Origin: Terrimesophilobacter sp963702165 | Lineage (GTDB): Bacteria > Actinomycetota > Actinomycetes > Actinomycetales > Microbacteriaceae | Assembly (NCBI GenBank): GCA_963702165.1 | Contig: OY969722.1 | Span: forward strand, 62,001 to 126,000 | Reading direction: 5' to 3' | DNA: 64,000 nucleotides | Shown here: one piece after another, positions 24,955-32,684 of the stretch | How the letters are laid out: each line of letters begins with the position of its first letter | Position numbering within the stretch: the first letter of the stretch is position 1 | Program-made: the position numbers and the translations under genes | The notes under the pieces: model-generated | Told to the model about the DNA's origin: nothing | The model's input: the letters and a program-made list of their open reading frames with translations, nothing else | The model's database searches: none

Positions 24955-25726
24955 GTGAAGATCGCGCGTTTTAGCAGTGCCGGGGAAGACCCGAGGTTCG
25001 GAATCGTCGACGACGAGTCGCTTGTCGTCCTGGCTGGGGACCCCATGTTCAGTGGGTTCAACACCACGGGTGAGCGGGTCGCGCTGGAGGATGCCCGACT
25101 GCTGGCGCCGGTCATCCCGCGGTCCAAGGTGGTGTGCGTCGGCCTGAACTACGCCGCCCACAAGGCGGAGATCACGAGCGCCGCGCCGGACAACCCGCTG
25201 ATCTTCCTCAAGCCGAACACGTCGGTCATCGGACCGGGCGAGACCATCATGATCCCGCCGGTCGATGGTCGCATCGTGCACGAGGGTGAACTGGCGATCG
25301 TGATCGGCCGCATCGCGAAGCAGGTCAAGGCCGAGAACGCGATGGACTACATCTTCGGCTATACGATCGCCAACGACATCTCCGCGCGCGACGTCATGTT
25401 CGCCGACGGCCAGTGGGCGCGTGCGAAGGGGTATGACACGTTCTGCCCGCTCGGCCCGTACATCGAGACCGAGCTCGACCCGACCAACCTCGAGATCGAG
25501 ACCTTCGTCGACGGCGAGCCCCGCCGCAAGGGCAACACCGCGGACATGCTGTACAAGATCCCGGAGATCATCGAGTTCGCGTCGGATGTCTGGACGCTGC
25601 TGCCCGGCGACATCATCCTCACCGGGACGCCGGCCGGCCTTGGCGGGTTCACCGACGGCCAGACGGGTGGACATCACCATCGAGGGCATCGGAACACTCT
25701 CGAACCCGGCGCGCAACCGCGACTAG
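24955..25726 (+). pseudogene. Fumarylacetoacetate hydrolase-family protein, one frameshift near the 3' end
   Basis: The first about 237 residues are a complete FAH core: VGLNYAAHKAEI, PLIFLKPNTSVIGPGETI, HEGELAIVIGR (metal-binding Glu pair), ANDISARDVMFADGQWARAKGYDTFCPLGP, and LLPGDIILTGTPAG. After FTDGQT, the normal ending VDITIEGIGTLSNPARNRD is in the +1 frame. Deleting one G from the GGG at 25665-25667 restores it to TAG 25724-25726. Members hydrolyse C-C bonds or decarboxylate in aromatic catabolism. A single G in a G-run is the expected form of a sequencing error, so the gene may well be functional. Confidence 0.85.
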
Positions 25727-25760
25727 CTGCCTTCCAGCATCCAGCCATCCGGCTAACAGC

Positions 25761-25822
25761 GCCGTTGTTTGTTGACCGCGCGCCACTTTAAACCGGCGCG
25801 CGGTCAACAAGCACCGGCGCGG
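25761..25822. repeat. Dispersed palindromic repeat, family 1, copy 1
   Basis: Perfect 16-base arms TTGTTGACCGCGCGCC (25769-25784) and its complement (25795-25810) around a 10-base A/T-rich loop (actttaaacc), then GGCGCGG (25816-25822). It lies between the convergent FAH and response-regulator genes. Two more copies follow within 4 kb. Confidence 0.9.
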
Positions 25823-25843
25823 TTGCGTCAGGAGGGGGCGCGA

Positions 25844-26509
25844 CTAGCGGGGCGGTGAGGGGTCGCCGACCTGCACGACGCCGTTCTCGTACGCGAAGAC
25901 CGCGACCTGCACCCGATCGCGCAGCGCGAGCTTCGTGAGCAGTCGCGACGCGTACGTCTTGACCGTCGCCTCGCTGAGGAACAGCTCCTGCCCGATCTCA
26001 GCATTGGAGTGCCCACGCGCGATGAGCCGCACGATCTCCAACTCGCGTTCGGTCAATGACTGGACCACCGGGGATGGTCCACCGAGCGGCCGCTGGGTGA
26101 ACCGCTCGAGCAGTCGCGCGGTCACCGCCGGTGCCAGCATCGACTCGCCGCGCGCCACGACGCCGACGGCGTGAACCAGGTCGGTCGGCGACACATCCTT
26201 CAGCAGGAACCCGCTCGCGCCCGCGCGGACCACTTCGTACACGTACTCGTCCAGGTCGAATGTGGTCAGCGCCAGCACGCGCGGCGCCGGATCGCATTCT
26301 GCAAACACCCGACGGGTCGCGCCGATGCCGTCGAGAACGGGCATCCGGATGTCCATGAGCACGACGTCGGGGGAGAGTTCGCGGGCAAGCGCAACGGCCT
26401 CCTCGCCGTTGGCGGCTTCACCGACGACGTCCATGCCGGCGCGCTCGAGAATCAGCCGAAAGCCCGCGCGCACCAGCTCCTGGTCGTCGGCGAGCAGCAC
26501 GCGCGTCAC
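25844..26509 (-). CDS. NarL/LuxR-family response regulator
   Basis: A 221-residue DNA-binding regulator. The receiver domain (MTRVLLADDQELVRAG, acidic pair about D8-D9, phospho-acceptor Asp in VLMDIRMPVLDG about residue 53, switch Thr and Lys in LLKDVSP) is followed by a C-terminal LuxR helix-turn-helix (LTERELEIVRLIARGHSNAEIGQELFLSEATVKTYASRLLTKL, about residues 152-194). Its start overlaps the stop of the histidine kinase by four bases. The pair faces a divergently oriented membrane protein gene, a plausible target. Confidence 0.93.
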   Translation of the reverse strand: MTRVLLADDQELVRAGFRLILERAGMDVVGEAANGEEAVALARELSPDVVLMDIRMPVLDGIGATRRVFAECDPAPRVLALTTFDLDEYVYEVVRAGASGFLLKDVSPTDLVHAVGVVARGESMLAPAVTARLLERFTQRPLGGPSPVVQSLTERELEIVRLIARGHSNAEIGQELFLSEATVKTYASRLLTKLALRDRVQVAVFAYENGVVQVGDPSPPR

Positions 26510-27660
26510 TGCAGCACTCCGACCGGGAGGACCGCGTGCACCACGAATCCGCCGCCTGGCCGGGTCGTGGCATCCAGTCGGCCGCCGTACAGCGCCGCGC
26601 GCTCGCGCATGCCGATCAGCCCGTGCCCGGTGGGTTGGTCACCGGATGCGCCGGTGCCGTCGTCGGTGACCAGCACCTCGACATCGTCTGCCGCGAACCG
26701 CACCGTCACCAGCGCGGTGCGAGCGGACGCGTGCCGCCGGGTGTTGGTGAGCGCCTCCTGCACGATGCGGTGGACGGCGAGGTCGAGGCCCTCAGGAAGG
26801 TCGAACTGGTCGCCCTCGATGATCAGGTTCGCGTCGAGTCCGGCGGCGCGGGCGTGCTCGATGAGCCGGGGGAGCTCGGCAATGCCGGGTTGCGGCTCGA
26901 GCGGCCGATCGTCCTCCGGCGCGCGGACCATCGCGACGACCCGGCGCATGTCGGCGAGAGCGGCCGTGCCCGTGGTGCGGATGGTCTGCAGAGCGCGGCG
27001 CACGATCGCCTCGTCGTCGGCCGCCTGTTCCGCGGCCCCCGCCTGCACCACCATCACGCTCACGGAGTGGGCGACGATGTCGTGCAGCTCGCGCGCGATG
27101 CGCGCTCGTTCGTCTGCGACCGCCTGCAGCGCCTGCATCCGGCTCTCCGCCTCGACCTCGGATGCTCGGGTCGCGGCATCCGCAGCACGCTTCTCCAGCA
27201 GGCTCAGTCCGCGGCCGGAAGCCCAGACGACGGCTGTGACCGCCCAGTGGAAGACGATCTCCTCCGGGTACTGCAACACGTCGACGCGCAGGTCGAAGAA
27301 AACCAGAAGTGTGGCGGCGACGCCTGCGCCGGCGATATTGCGCCAGCCCCTGCCGTGCCGGGCGACCGAGTACACCGCGATCAGGAACGGCACGAACTGT
27401 CCCCAGAACAGCACCGGCACCGGGGTGATCGAGTAGACCAGCACCCACAGACCGACCATTGCGGCCAGGGTTGCGAGTGGCGCGATCCGCCGGAATAGCA
27501 GCGCCCCGCACATCAGTACCGCTAGCGCCGTCCCGAGCGGTTTCGAGCCGGTCCCTTGCAGGGACTGCAGCGGCACCCACAACTCCGCGATGGCTACGCC
27601 GCAGAGCACGAGCGCGACGGAGGCATCCTGGATCCGGTGCACAAGGTCGCGGCGCGTCAC
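26506..27660 (-). CDS. HisKA_3-type sensor histidine kinase
   Basis: A 384-residue NarL-partner kinase. Several N-terminal TM helices (about residues 14-145, no large extracellular sensor) are followed by the dimerisation/phospho-acceptor motif ERARIARELHDIVAHSVSVMVVQAG (His about residue 198) and a C-terminal HATPase (TNTRRHA, VTDDGTGASGDQPTGHGLIGMRERAALYGG). The short loops suggest sensing in the membrane, possibly of envelope stress as in the LiaS/DesK types (inference). GTG 27660 is chosen because a -10 (TATCCT) stands 7 bases upstream; GTG 27714 is an in-frame alternative. Confidence 0.9.
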   Translation of the reverse strand: MTRRDLVHRIQDASVALVLCGVAIAELWVPLQSLQGTGSKPLGTALAVLMCGALLFRRIAPLATLAAMVGLWVLVYSITPVPVLFWGQFVPFLIAVYSVARHGRGWRNIAGAGVAATLLVFFDLRVDVLQYPEEIVFHWAVTAVVWASGRGLSLLEKRAADAATRASEVEAESRMQALQAVADERARIARELHDIVAHSVSVMVVQAGAAEQAADDEAIVRRALQTIRTTGTAALADMRRVVAMVRAPEDDRPLEPQPGIAELPRLIEHARAAGLDANLIIEGDQFDLPEGLDLAVHRIVQEALTNTRRHASARTALVTVRFAADDVEVLVTDDGTGASGDQPTGHGLIGMRERAALYGGRLDATTRPGGGFVVHAVLPVGVLQ

Positions 27661-27667
27661 ATGCCCG

Positions 27668-27673
27668 AGGATA
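27668..27673 (-). promoter_or_regulatory. -10 element of a leaderless promoter (two-component operon)
   Basis: TATCCT on the minus strand, 7 bases before GTG 27660, with no ribosome site. It sets the histidine kinase start. Confidence 0.5.
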
Positions 27674-27807
27674 CGCGGGCGCGACCACCGGCCGGAATCA
27701 CCCGAAGTTGACACGCGGGTCCCCGAGCGGCGACCCGATCGACCACCACTGGCGGATGCCGGTCAACCGGCGCCTTCGTAGCGTGAGGCCGACCCCTTGG
27801 AGGAATC

Positions 27808-28500
27808 ATGACCACAACCGCAAAGTACCGCCGTTTCCTTGCCGCCCTGAGCCTCGCGCTCACCGCTGCCCTCACCGTTGTCTGGATCGTGCTGGCGCCC
27901 GCCGCCGAACACCCGGACGGCCCGCTCGGCGCGATCGCCGCCACGCCGACCACTGCGACGATCTCGGCGCTTGCGTTCGCCTACGCCCAGCTGCTGTTCA
28001 TCGTCGCGCTGCTCGGCGCAGCGCAACTTGTCAGCTCACGCTCACCGATCATGTCCAACCTCGCCGCGACGTTCGGAATCATCGGTGGCTTCGGCCACAC
28101 CATCTTCGCCGGCGGCTCGCTGGTGACACTGGCGATGGCCGCCGACCCGGCGAATGCCAGCGCCTACAACGCGATCCTCGACCGTGAGATCAGCGCGGTC
28201 GACGGCATCCCGATGCTCATGGGCATGATCGGGACCGTGCTCGCGATCTTGTTCCTCGGCATCGGCCTGCTGCGCGCCAAGGTCGGCCCGGTGTGGATCC
28301 CGATCGCCCTGTTCGTGTTCCTGGTGGCGGAGTTTGCGGTGGGCAACTTCGTGCCGTGGGCGTTCTACGCGTCCGGCGCGCTCTACCTGATCGCGCTGGT
28401 CGCGCTCGCGGTCGTCGTGTGGAGGAGCCCGATCGAGCAGTGGATGACGGTTGCCGACGGCCAGGCGGCCGAAGTGGAGTCGGTGCCGGCCGCGCGTTGA
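27808..28500 (+). CDS. DUF4386-like polytopic membrane protein
   Basis: A 230-residue protein with about six TM helices (ALSLALTAALTVVWIVLA, SALAFAYAQLLFIVALLGAAQL, LAATFGIIGGFGHTIFAGGSLV, LMGMIGTVLAILFLGIGLL, WIPIALFVFLVAEFAVGNFV, LYLIALVALAVVVW) and short loops. The pattern resembles DUF4386-type membrane proteins, but I cannot assign a function. ATG 27808 has TTGGAGG 7 bases upstream. It is divergent from the two-component system and may be regulated by it. A family 1 palindrome follows its stop. Confidence 0.75.
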   Translation: MTTTAKYRRFLAALSLALTAALTVVWIVLAPAAEHPDGPLGAIAATPTTATISALAFAYAQLLFIVALLGAAQLVSSRSPIMSNLAATFGIIGGFGHTIFAGGSLVTLAMAADPANASAYNAILDREISAVDGIPMLMGMIGTVLAILFLGIGLLRAKVGPVWIPIALFVFLVAEFAVGNFVPWAFYASGALYLIALVALAVVVWRSPIEQWMTVADGQAAEVESVPAAR

Positions 28501-28537
28501 GCGTGCGCTGAAGCATCCGGGCTCTCCCCGACCAACC

Positions 28538-28601
28538 CCGCGCCAGTTTGTTGACCGCGCGCCAGTTTGAACCGGCGCGCGGTCAACAAACGCCGGCGCG
28601 G
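28538..28601. repeat. Dispersed palindromic repeat, family 1, copy 2
   Basis: Perfect 17-base arms (28547-28563 and 28574-28590; TTTGTTGACCGCGCGCC and complement), a 10-base loop, and outer CCGCGCC/GGCGCGG arms. It lies between the convergent membrane protein and PEP mutase-like genes. Confidence 0.92.
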
Positions 28602-28608
28602 ATGCCGG

Positions 28609-29424
28609 TTAAACACCCGCGAGGAGCCCATTGAGCTCGCCGAAATCGAGCCCATCCGCCGTGGCGCGGTAGGTGCCGTCGGCGAGCAGCTCCTCTGCCG
28701 CGCGCTGGGCTACGGCGTAGGCGGCCTGCGCCACTCCGGAGCCGAGGCTGACGCGCGCCACGCCCAGCAGGCCGAGCTCGGACACGTTGGGGGCGCCAGC
28801 TCCGGCCATCACGTTCACCGGGACCGGAATCGCCGCCACAAACGCAGCGATCGTCTCAGCGTCGACAACACCGGGCACGAAGATGCCGTCCGCTCCTGCG
28901 TCGACGTACTGGTTTGCGCGCGCGAGCGTTTCCGCCACACGCCGCTCGGGGGCGCCGATGCCGGCGAGGAACACGTCCGTCCGCGCATTGATGAAAAGCG
29001 GGACACCTCCCTGGTCGGCCGCTCGCCGGGCGGCGACGATTCTGGAAGCAAGCTCGGCCGCCGAGCGGGATCCGTCCTCGATGTTGATGCCGACGGCACC
29101 GGCTTCCAGGACACCGTCCACAGTTTTCGCGAGGTCAGCCGCCGAGTCTCCGTAACCTCCCTCGATGTCCGCGGTCACGGGAACCTCGACAGCGTTCGCG
29201 ATGGCTGCGATCACGCTCAGCGCTCGGGCGCGCTCGAGGCGGTCGCCGTCCGCGAATCCGAGGGACCACGCCACACCGGCACTGGTCGTCGCGATGGCTT
29301 GCGCGCCGGCCGCTTCGATGACGAGGGCACTCGCGACATCCCAAGCGTTGGCGAGGGCAAGCGGATGCCTGGAGTCGTGGAGCGAGCGGAAATGAAGGGC
29401 CTTCTGAGTGTTCGTTGTGTGCAT
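28609..29424 (-). CDS. Isocitrate lyase/PEP mutase-family protein
   Basis: A 271-residue TIM barrel of the ICL/phosphoenolpyruvate mutase superfamily: LANAWDVASALVIEAAGAQAIATTSAGVAWSLG near the start, VPVTADIEGGYG (metal-binding Asp/Glu), GINIEDGS, LFINARTDVFL and ADGIFVPGVVD. The catalytic loop Cys of isocitrate lyase is not evident, so it is a lyase or hydrolase of uncertain substrate (2-methylisocitrate lyase or oxaloacetate hydrolase types). ATG 29424 is preferred; the open frame extends to 29478, and a weak -10 (TGTACT) lies 7 bases before 29424. A paralogue occurs at 38993-39769. Confidence 0.88.
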   Translation of the reverse strand: MHTTNTQKALHFRSLHDSRHPLALANAWDVASALVIEAAGAQAIATTSAGVAWSLGFADGDRLERARALSVIAAIANAVEVPVTADIEGGYGDSAADLAKTVDGVLEAGAVGINIEDGSRSAAELASRIVAARRAADQGGVPLFINARTDVFLAGIGAPERRVAETLARANQYVDAGADGIFVPGVVDAETIAAFVAAIPVPVNVMAGAGAPNVSELGLLGVARVSLGSGVAQAAYAVAQRAAEELLADGTYRATADGLDFGELNGLLAGV

Positions 29425-29496
29425 GAAGGCAAGTACAGCGGTGGCGGTGACGGGTGTCTGGCGGAAATCGGACCTCACCGTCGCGCTGGCTCAACC

Positions 29497-29560
29497 CCGC
29501 GCCAGTTTGTTGACCGCGCGCCACTTTAAAGGGGCGCGCGGTCAACAAACGCCGGCGCGG
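29497..29560. repeat. Dispersed palindromic repeat, family 1, copy 3
   Basis: Perfect 17-base arms (29506-29522 and 29533-29549), loop actttaaagg, and outer CCGCGCC/GGCGCGG arms. Unlike copies 1 and 2 it lies between two genes on the same strand, downstream of the SMR gene stop and upstream of the PEP mutase-like gene. Confidence 0.92.
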
Positions 29561-29588
29561 ATGCGGACGGGGTGACCAACGAGAGGCC

Positions 29589-29921
29589 CTACGCCTGGGG
29601 CTCCGCGCTGCTGACGAGCTGCAGGCCGACGACGCAGCCGATAAGGCCAAGCATCAGCAGCACTTTCACCAGCGAGACCGGCTCGGTTCCGGTCACCATT
29701 GCGTAGGCGACAGTGAGCACGGCGCCGATACCCACCCAGACCGCATACGCGGTCCCTGTCGGGAGATCACGCATCGCCCACGCGAGACCCGCCATGCTCA
29801 GGATCAGCGCAACGAAGAAGGTGACGGTCGGCCACAGTTTGGTGAACCACTCCGACTTGCCGAGCGCGGTCGCCCAGACGGCTTCCAGCACGCCGGACAG
29901 CACCAGAATCACCCACGACAT
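29589..29921 (-). CDS. SMR-family exporter, probable guanidinium exporter (SugE/Gdx)
   Basis: A 110-residue four-TM small multidrug resistance protein: MSWVILVLSGVLEAVWATALGKSEWFTK contains the essential membrane Glu (E13), followed by TGTAYAVWVGIGAVLTVAYAMVTGTEPVS. The placement of Glu and the GTAYAVWVGIG segment fit the Gdx/SugE branch. The gene is preceded by a sequence matching the guanidine-III riboswitch, which strongly favours guanidinium/H+ antiport. ATG 29921 has TTGGAG 6 bases before it, immediately after the riboswitch's final helix, so ligand control of translation is likely. Confidence 0.9.
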   Translation of the reverse strand: MSWVILVLSGVLEAVWATALGKSEWFTKLWPTVTFFVALILSMAGLAWAMRDLPTGTAYAVWVGIGAVLTVAYAMVTGTEPVSLVKVLLMLGLIGCVVGLQLVSSAEPQA

Positions 29922-29932
29922 GACACTCCAAC

Positions 29933-29973
29933 GGCCAGTCTTGTCGCGTTCCGGGTACTGATCCCTCGTCCGG
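29933..29973 (-). promoter_or_regulatory. Guanidine-III riboswitch
   Basis: Minus-strand sequence reads CCGGACGAGG, then a variable segment, TACCCGG, and GACAAGAC before the ribosome site of the SMR gene. This order (CCGGACGAGG ... TACCCGG ... GACAAGAC) is the conserved pseudoknot core of the guanidine-III class. The variable stem bases (CAGT with ACTG) covary appropriately. Its 3' strand ends about 4 bases before the TTGGAG ribosome site, which suits control of translation initiation. Confidence 0.87.
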
Positions 29974-30067
29974 GAGCGCTGTCGGCGCTCGGCCTCCACG
30001 CTAGCAAGCCCGGCTCAGCAACCACTGAGCACCACCCTCGACAGCCGGATGCGCGCTGGCGCGGAAC

Positions 30068-30073
30068 TAGGAT
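30068..30073 (+). promoter_or_regulatory. -10 element of a leaderless gltX promoter
   Basis: TAGGAT ends 8 bases before ATG 30082, with no ribosome site in the interval. Confidence 0.5.
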
Positions 30074-30081
30074 TGAGCACG

Positions 30082-31563
30082 ATGGCTGCCAACTTCTCTA
30101 CCGCATCCGGCTCCGATGTCCGCGTCCGGTTCTGCCCCTCACCGACCGGTACCCCGCACGTCGGGCTCATCCGCACGGCTCTCTTCAACTGGGCGTACGC
30201 GCGCCACACCGGCGGCAAGCTGATCTTCCGGATCGAGGACACGGATGCCGCCCGCGACAGCGAGGAGAGCTACCTGCAGCTCCTCGACGCGCTGCGCTGG
30301 CTGAAGATCGACTGGGACGAGGGCATCGACGCCGGCGGGCCGCACGGCCCGTACCGGCAGTCCCAGCGTCAGGACATCTACCAAGGTGTCATCGACCAGC
30401 TGAAGGCATCCGGTCACCTGTACGAGTCGTTCGTCACCCCGGAGGAGATGGACGCCCGCAACGTCGCGCACGGCCGCGACCCGAAGCAGGGCTACGACAA
30501 CTTCGAGCGCGACCTCACCGACGCCGAGCGCGACGCGTTCAAGGCGGAGGGCCGTCAGCCCGCGCTGCGGCTGCGCGTGCCCGACAGCGACCTCAGCTTC
30601 ACCGACCTGGTGCGCGGCGAGATCACCTTTCCGGCCGGCAGCTTCACCGACTTCGTAGTCGTGCGCCCGAACGGCATCCCGCTGTACACCTTCGTCAACC
30701 CGGTCGACGACGCGCTGATGGGCGTCACCCACGTGCTGCGCGGCGAGGACCTGCTCAGCTCCACCCCGCGCCAGATCGCCCTGTACACCGCGCTCATCGA
30801 GGTCGGCGTGACGGATGCGATCCCGCAGTTCGGTCACCTGCCGTACGTCATGGGGGAGGGCAACAAGAAGCTCTCCAAGCGTGACCCCGAGTCGAGCGTG
30901 TTCCATCTGCGCGACATGGGCTTCATCCCGGAGGGCCTCGGCAACTACCTCGCGCTGCTCGGCTGGGGGCTGTCCGCCGACCGCGACGTGTTCAACACGG
31001 ACGAGTTCGTCGGCGCGTTCGACGTCACCGATGTGAACCCGAACCCGGCCCGCTTCGACCTGAAGAAGGCCGAGGCGATCAACGCCGACCACATCCGGAT
31101 GCTGCAGGCCGACGACTTCGCAGAACGCCTGCTGCCGCACCTGACCGACATCGTCGACAGCGGTGCCGACCGGGTGCTGCTGGCGAAGGCTGCGCCGCTG
31201 ATCCAGGAGCGCATCCAGCTGCTCGGCGAGGCCCGCGGCATGCTCGGCTTCCTGTTCGCCGCCGACGACGCCATCGAGTACGACGCCGACGCGCTGAAGG
31301 GGCTGGGGGAGGACCCGGTCGCAGCGCTGCACGCGGCATCCGCAGCGCTCGCGTCGCTCGACGACTGGTCGACGGAGGCGATCGAGCAAGCCCTGCGCGC
31401 TGCCCTGGTCGACGGCCTCGGGCTGAAGCCGCGGCTCGCGTTCGGGCCGGTGCGCACGGCGATGTCCGGCCGTCGGGTGAGCCCGCCGCTGTTCGAGTCG
31501 ATGGAACTGCTCGGGAAGGACTCGTCGCTCAACCGCATCAACCGCCTGGCGGAGCGACTGTGA
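30082..31563 (+). CDS. gltX: Glutamyl-tRNA synthetase
   Basis: A 493-residue class I aminoacyl-tRNA synthetase. The HIGH-like motif is in RFCPSPTGTPHVGLIRTALFNWAYARH (about residues 16-42), the KMSKS-like motif is KKLSKRDPES (about residue 263), and the C-terminal anticodon-binding helical domain is complete. Actinobacteria generally use a non-discriminating GltX that also charges tRNA-Gln with Glu for GatCAB amidation; a tRNA-Gln gene lies about 960 bases downstream. ATG 30082 is fixed by the leaderless -10. The stop overlaps the following GTG. Confidence 0.96.
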   Translation: MAANFSTASGSDVRVRFCPSPTGTPHVGLIRTALFNWAYARHTGGKLIFRIEDTDAARDSEESYLQLLDALRWLKIDWDEGIDAGGPHGPYRQSQRQDIYQGVIDQLKASGHLYESFVTPEEMDARNVAHGRDPKQGYDNFERDLTDAERDAFKAEGRQPALRLRVPDSDLSFTDLVRGEITFPAGSFTDFVVVRPNGIPLYTFVNPVDDALMGVTHVLRGEDLLSSTPRQIALYTALIEVGVTDAIPQFGHLPYVMGEGNKKLSKRDPESSVFHLRDMGFIPEGLGNYLALLGWGLSADRDVFNTDEFVGAFDVTDVNPNPARFDLKKAEAINADHIRMLQADDFAERLLPHLTDIVDSGADRVLLAKAAPLIQERIQLLGEARGMLGFLFAADDAIEYDADALKGLGEDPVAALHAASAALASLDDWSTEAIEQALRAALVDGLGLKPRLAFGPVRTAMSGRRVSPPLFESMELLGKDSSLNRINRLAERL

Positions 31564-32456
31564 CCGACACCGATGTCATCATCGTCGGCGCCGGCCCGGC
31601 CGGTCTGAGCGCTGCCCTGAACCTGGCCCGCTCGCGGCACCGGGTGCTGATCTTCGACAGCAACCGCCCGCGCAACGCGGCGACGCTTGCCAGCCACGGC
31701 TTCCTCAGCCGAGACGGAGTGTCCCCGCTGAAGCTGCGCAAGATCGGCCTGATCGAGCTGGAGCAGTACCCCGACGTGCAGCACAAGCGGGGCCTGGTCG
31801 AGCGCATTGAGCAGGCCGACGGCGGCTTCGCGGTGACCTCGAGCGGCGAGACGGTGACGGCACGCATTGTGGTGCTCGCCTCCGGGCTGAAGGAGCTCCT
31901 TCCGGCGCTGCCGAGCATCCGGGCCTACTACGGCACGAGCCTGCACAGCTGTCTCGTCTGCGACGGCTACGAGAAGCGCGACCAGCCGCTCGCGCTGATC
32001 GGCGAGTCGGGTGACCTGGCCGAGCGGGCGCTGCTGGTGTCGCGGTGGAGCGACGACCTGATCGTGTTCACCAACGGGTCGGATGCGATCAGCGCCGATG
32101 ACGAGGCACGCCTCGCCGAGCGCGGCATCCGGGTCGAGCGGCGTGCAATCGAGGACGTCGAGGGCGACCGCGACGGCCTGACCGGGGTGCGTCTCGCCGA
32201 CGGCGAGGTCATCGAGCGTCGCGCGGGATTCATCCGCCCGGGCTATCTCACCAACCTGGACTTCATCGACGGTCTCGGGGTGGAGCGGGACAAGGACGGC
32301 TTCCTCGTCGTTGACGAGTACGGGCGCACGTCGCTGCCGTGGCTGTACGCGGCGGGCGATCTGACCCCGCCCGGGCCGAAGCAGCTGATCGTCGCGGCCG
32401 GGCAGGGTGCGATGGTCGCCGGCGGAATCAACCGCGACGAGATGCTCACGCGCTGA
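31560..32456 (+). CDS. Thioredoxin reductase-like FAD/NAD(P) oxidoreductase
   Basis: A 298-residue flavoprotein. The N-terminal FAD motif is VIIVGAGPAGLSAALNLARSRHRVLIFD (residues 6-33), with a possible redox pair in SCLVCDGYE (C-x-x-C, about residues 131-134), a partly eroded central NAD(P) site (LIGESGDLAERALLVSR), and the C-terminal FAD contact YAAGDLTPPGPKQLIVAAGQGAMVA. Without a classic trxA partner nearby the true electron acceptor is unclear. It starts at GTG 31560, overlapping the gltX stop, so it is co-translated with gltX. Confidence 0.87.
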   Translation: MTDTDVIIVGAGPAGLSAALNLARSRHRVLIFDSNRPRNAATLASHGFLSRDGVSPLKLRKIGLIELEQYPDVQHKRGLVERIEQADGGFAVTSSGETVTARIVVLASGLKELLPALPSIRAYYGTSLHSCLVCDGYEKRDQPLALIGESGDLAERALLVSRWSDDLIVFTNGSDAISADDEARLAERGIRVERRAIEDVEGDRDGLTGVRLADGEVIERRAGFIRPGYLTNLDFIDGLGVERDKDGFLVVDEYGRTSLPWLYAAGDLTPPGPKQLIVAAGQGAMVAGGINRDEMLTR

Positions 32457-32519
32457 AGGTTCGTGACCGCCCCCGTGGGTGCGGTAGAGTAGTCGTCGGC
32501 CCGGCTCCGGTCGGCGCCT

Positions 32520-32591
32520 TGGGGTATGGTGTAATTGGCAACACGGCTGATTCTGGTTCAGTTGTTCTTGGTTCGAGTCCAGGTACCCCAG
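32520..32591 (+). tRNA. tRNA-Gln (anticodon CTG)
   Basis: The acceptor TGGGGTA (32520-32526) pairs with TACCCCA (32584-32590). The anticodon stem GCTGA/TCAGT encloses TTCTGGT, giving anticodon CTG. The T loop contains the expected TTCGAGT, and the discriminator is G32591. It is downstream of gltX. Confidence 0.96.
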
Positions 32592-32684
32592 CAGTAACCC
32601 GCGCAGGATTCCGGGGCGACGACTTCGGAATCTCTGAGGCGCTACATGGCATCGTGGCTTGATTCGGAGCCACCGTCCTGCGCC

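Noticed and set aside
32339..32662. Open frame over the end of the oxidoreductase and tRNA-Gln
   Set aside because: Overlaps a tRNA and the end of a real gene in another frame; no protein-like sequence.
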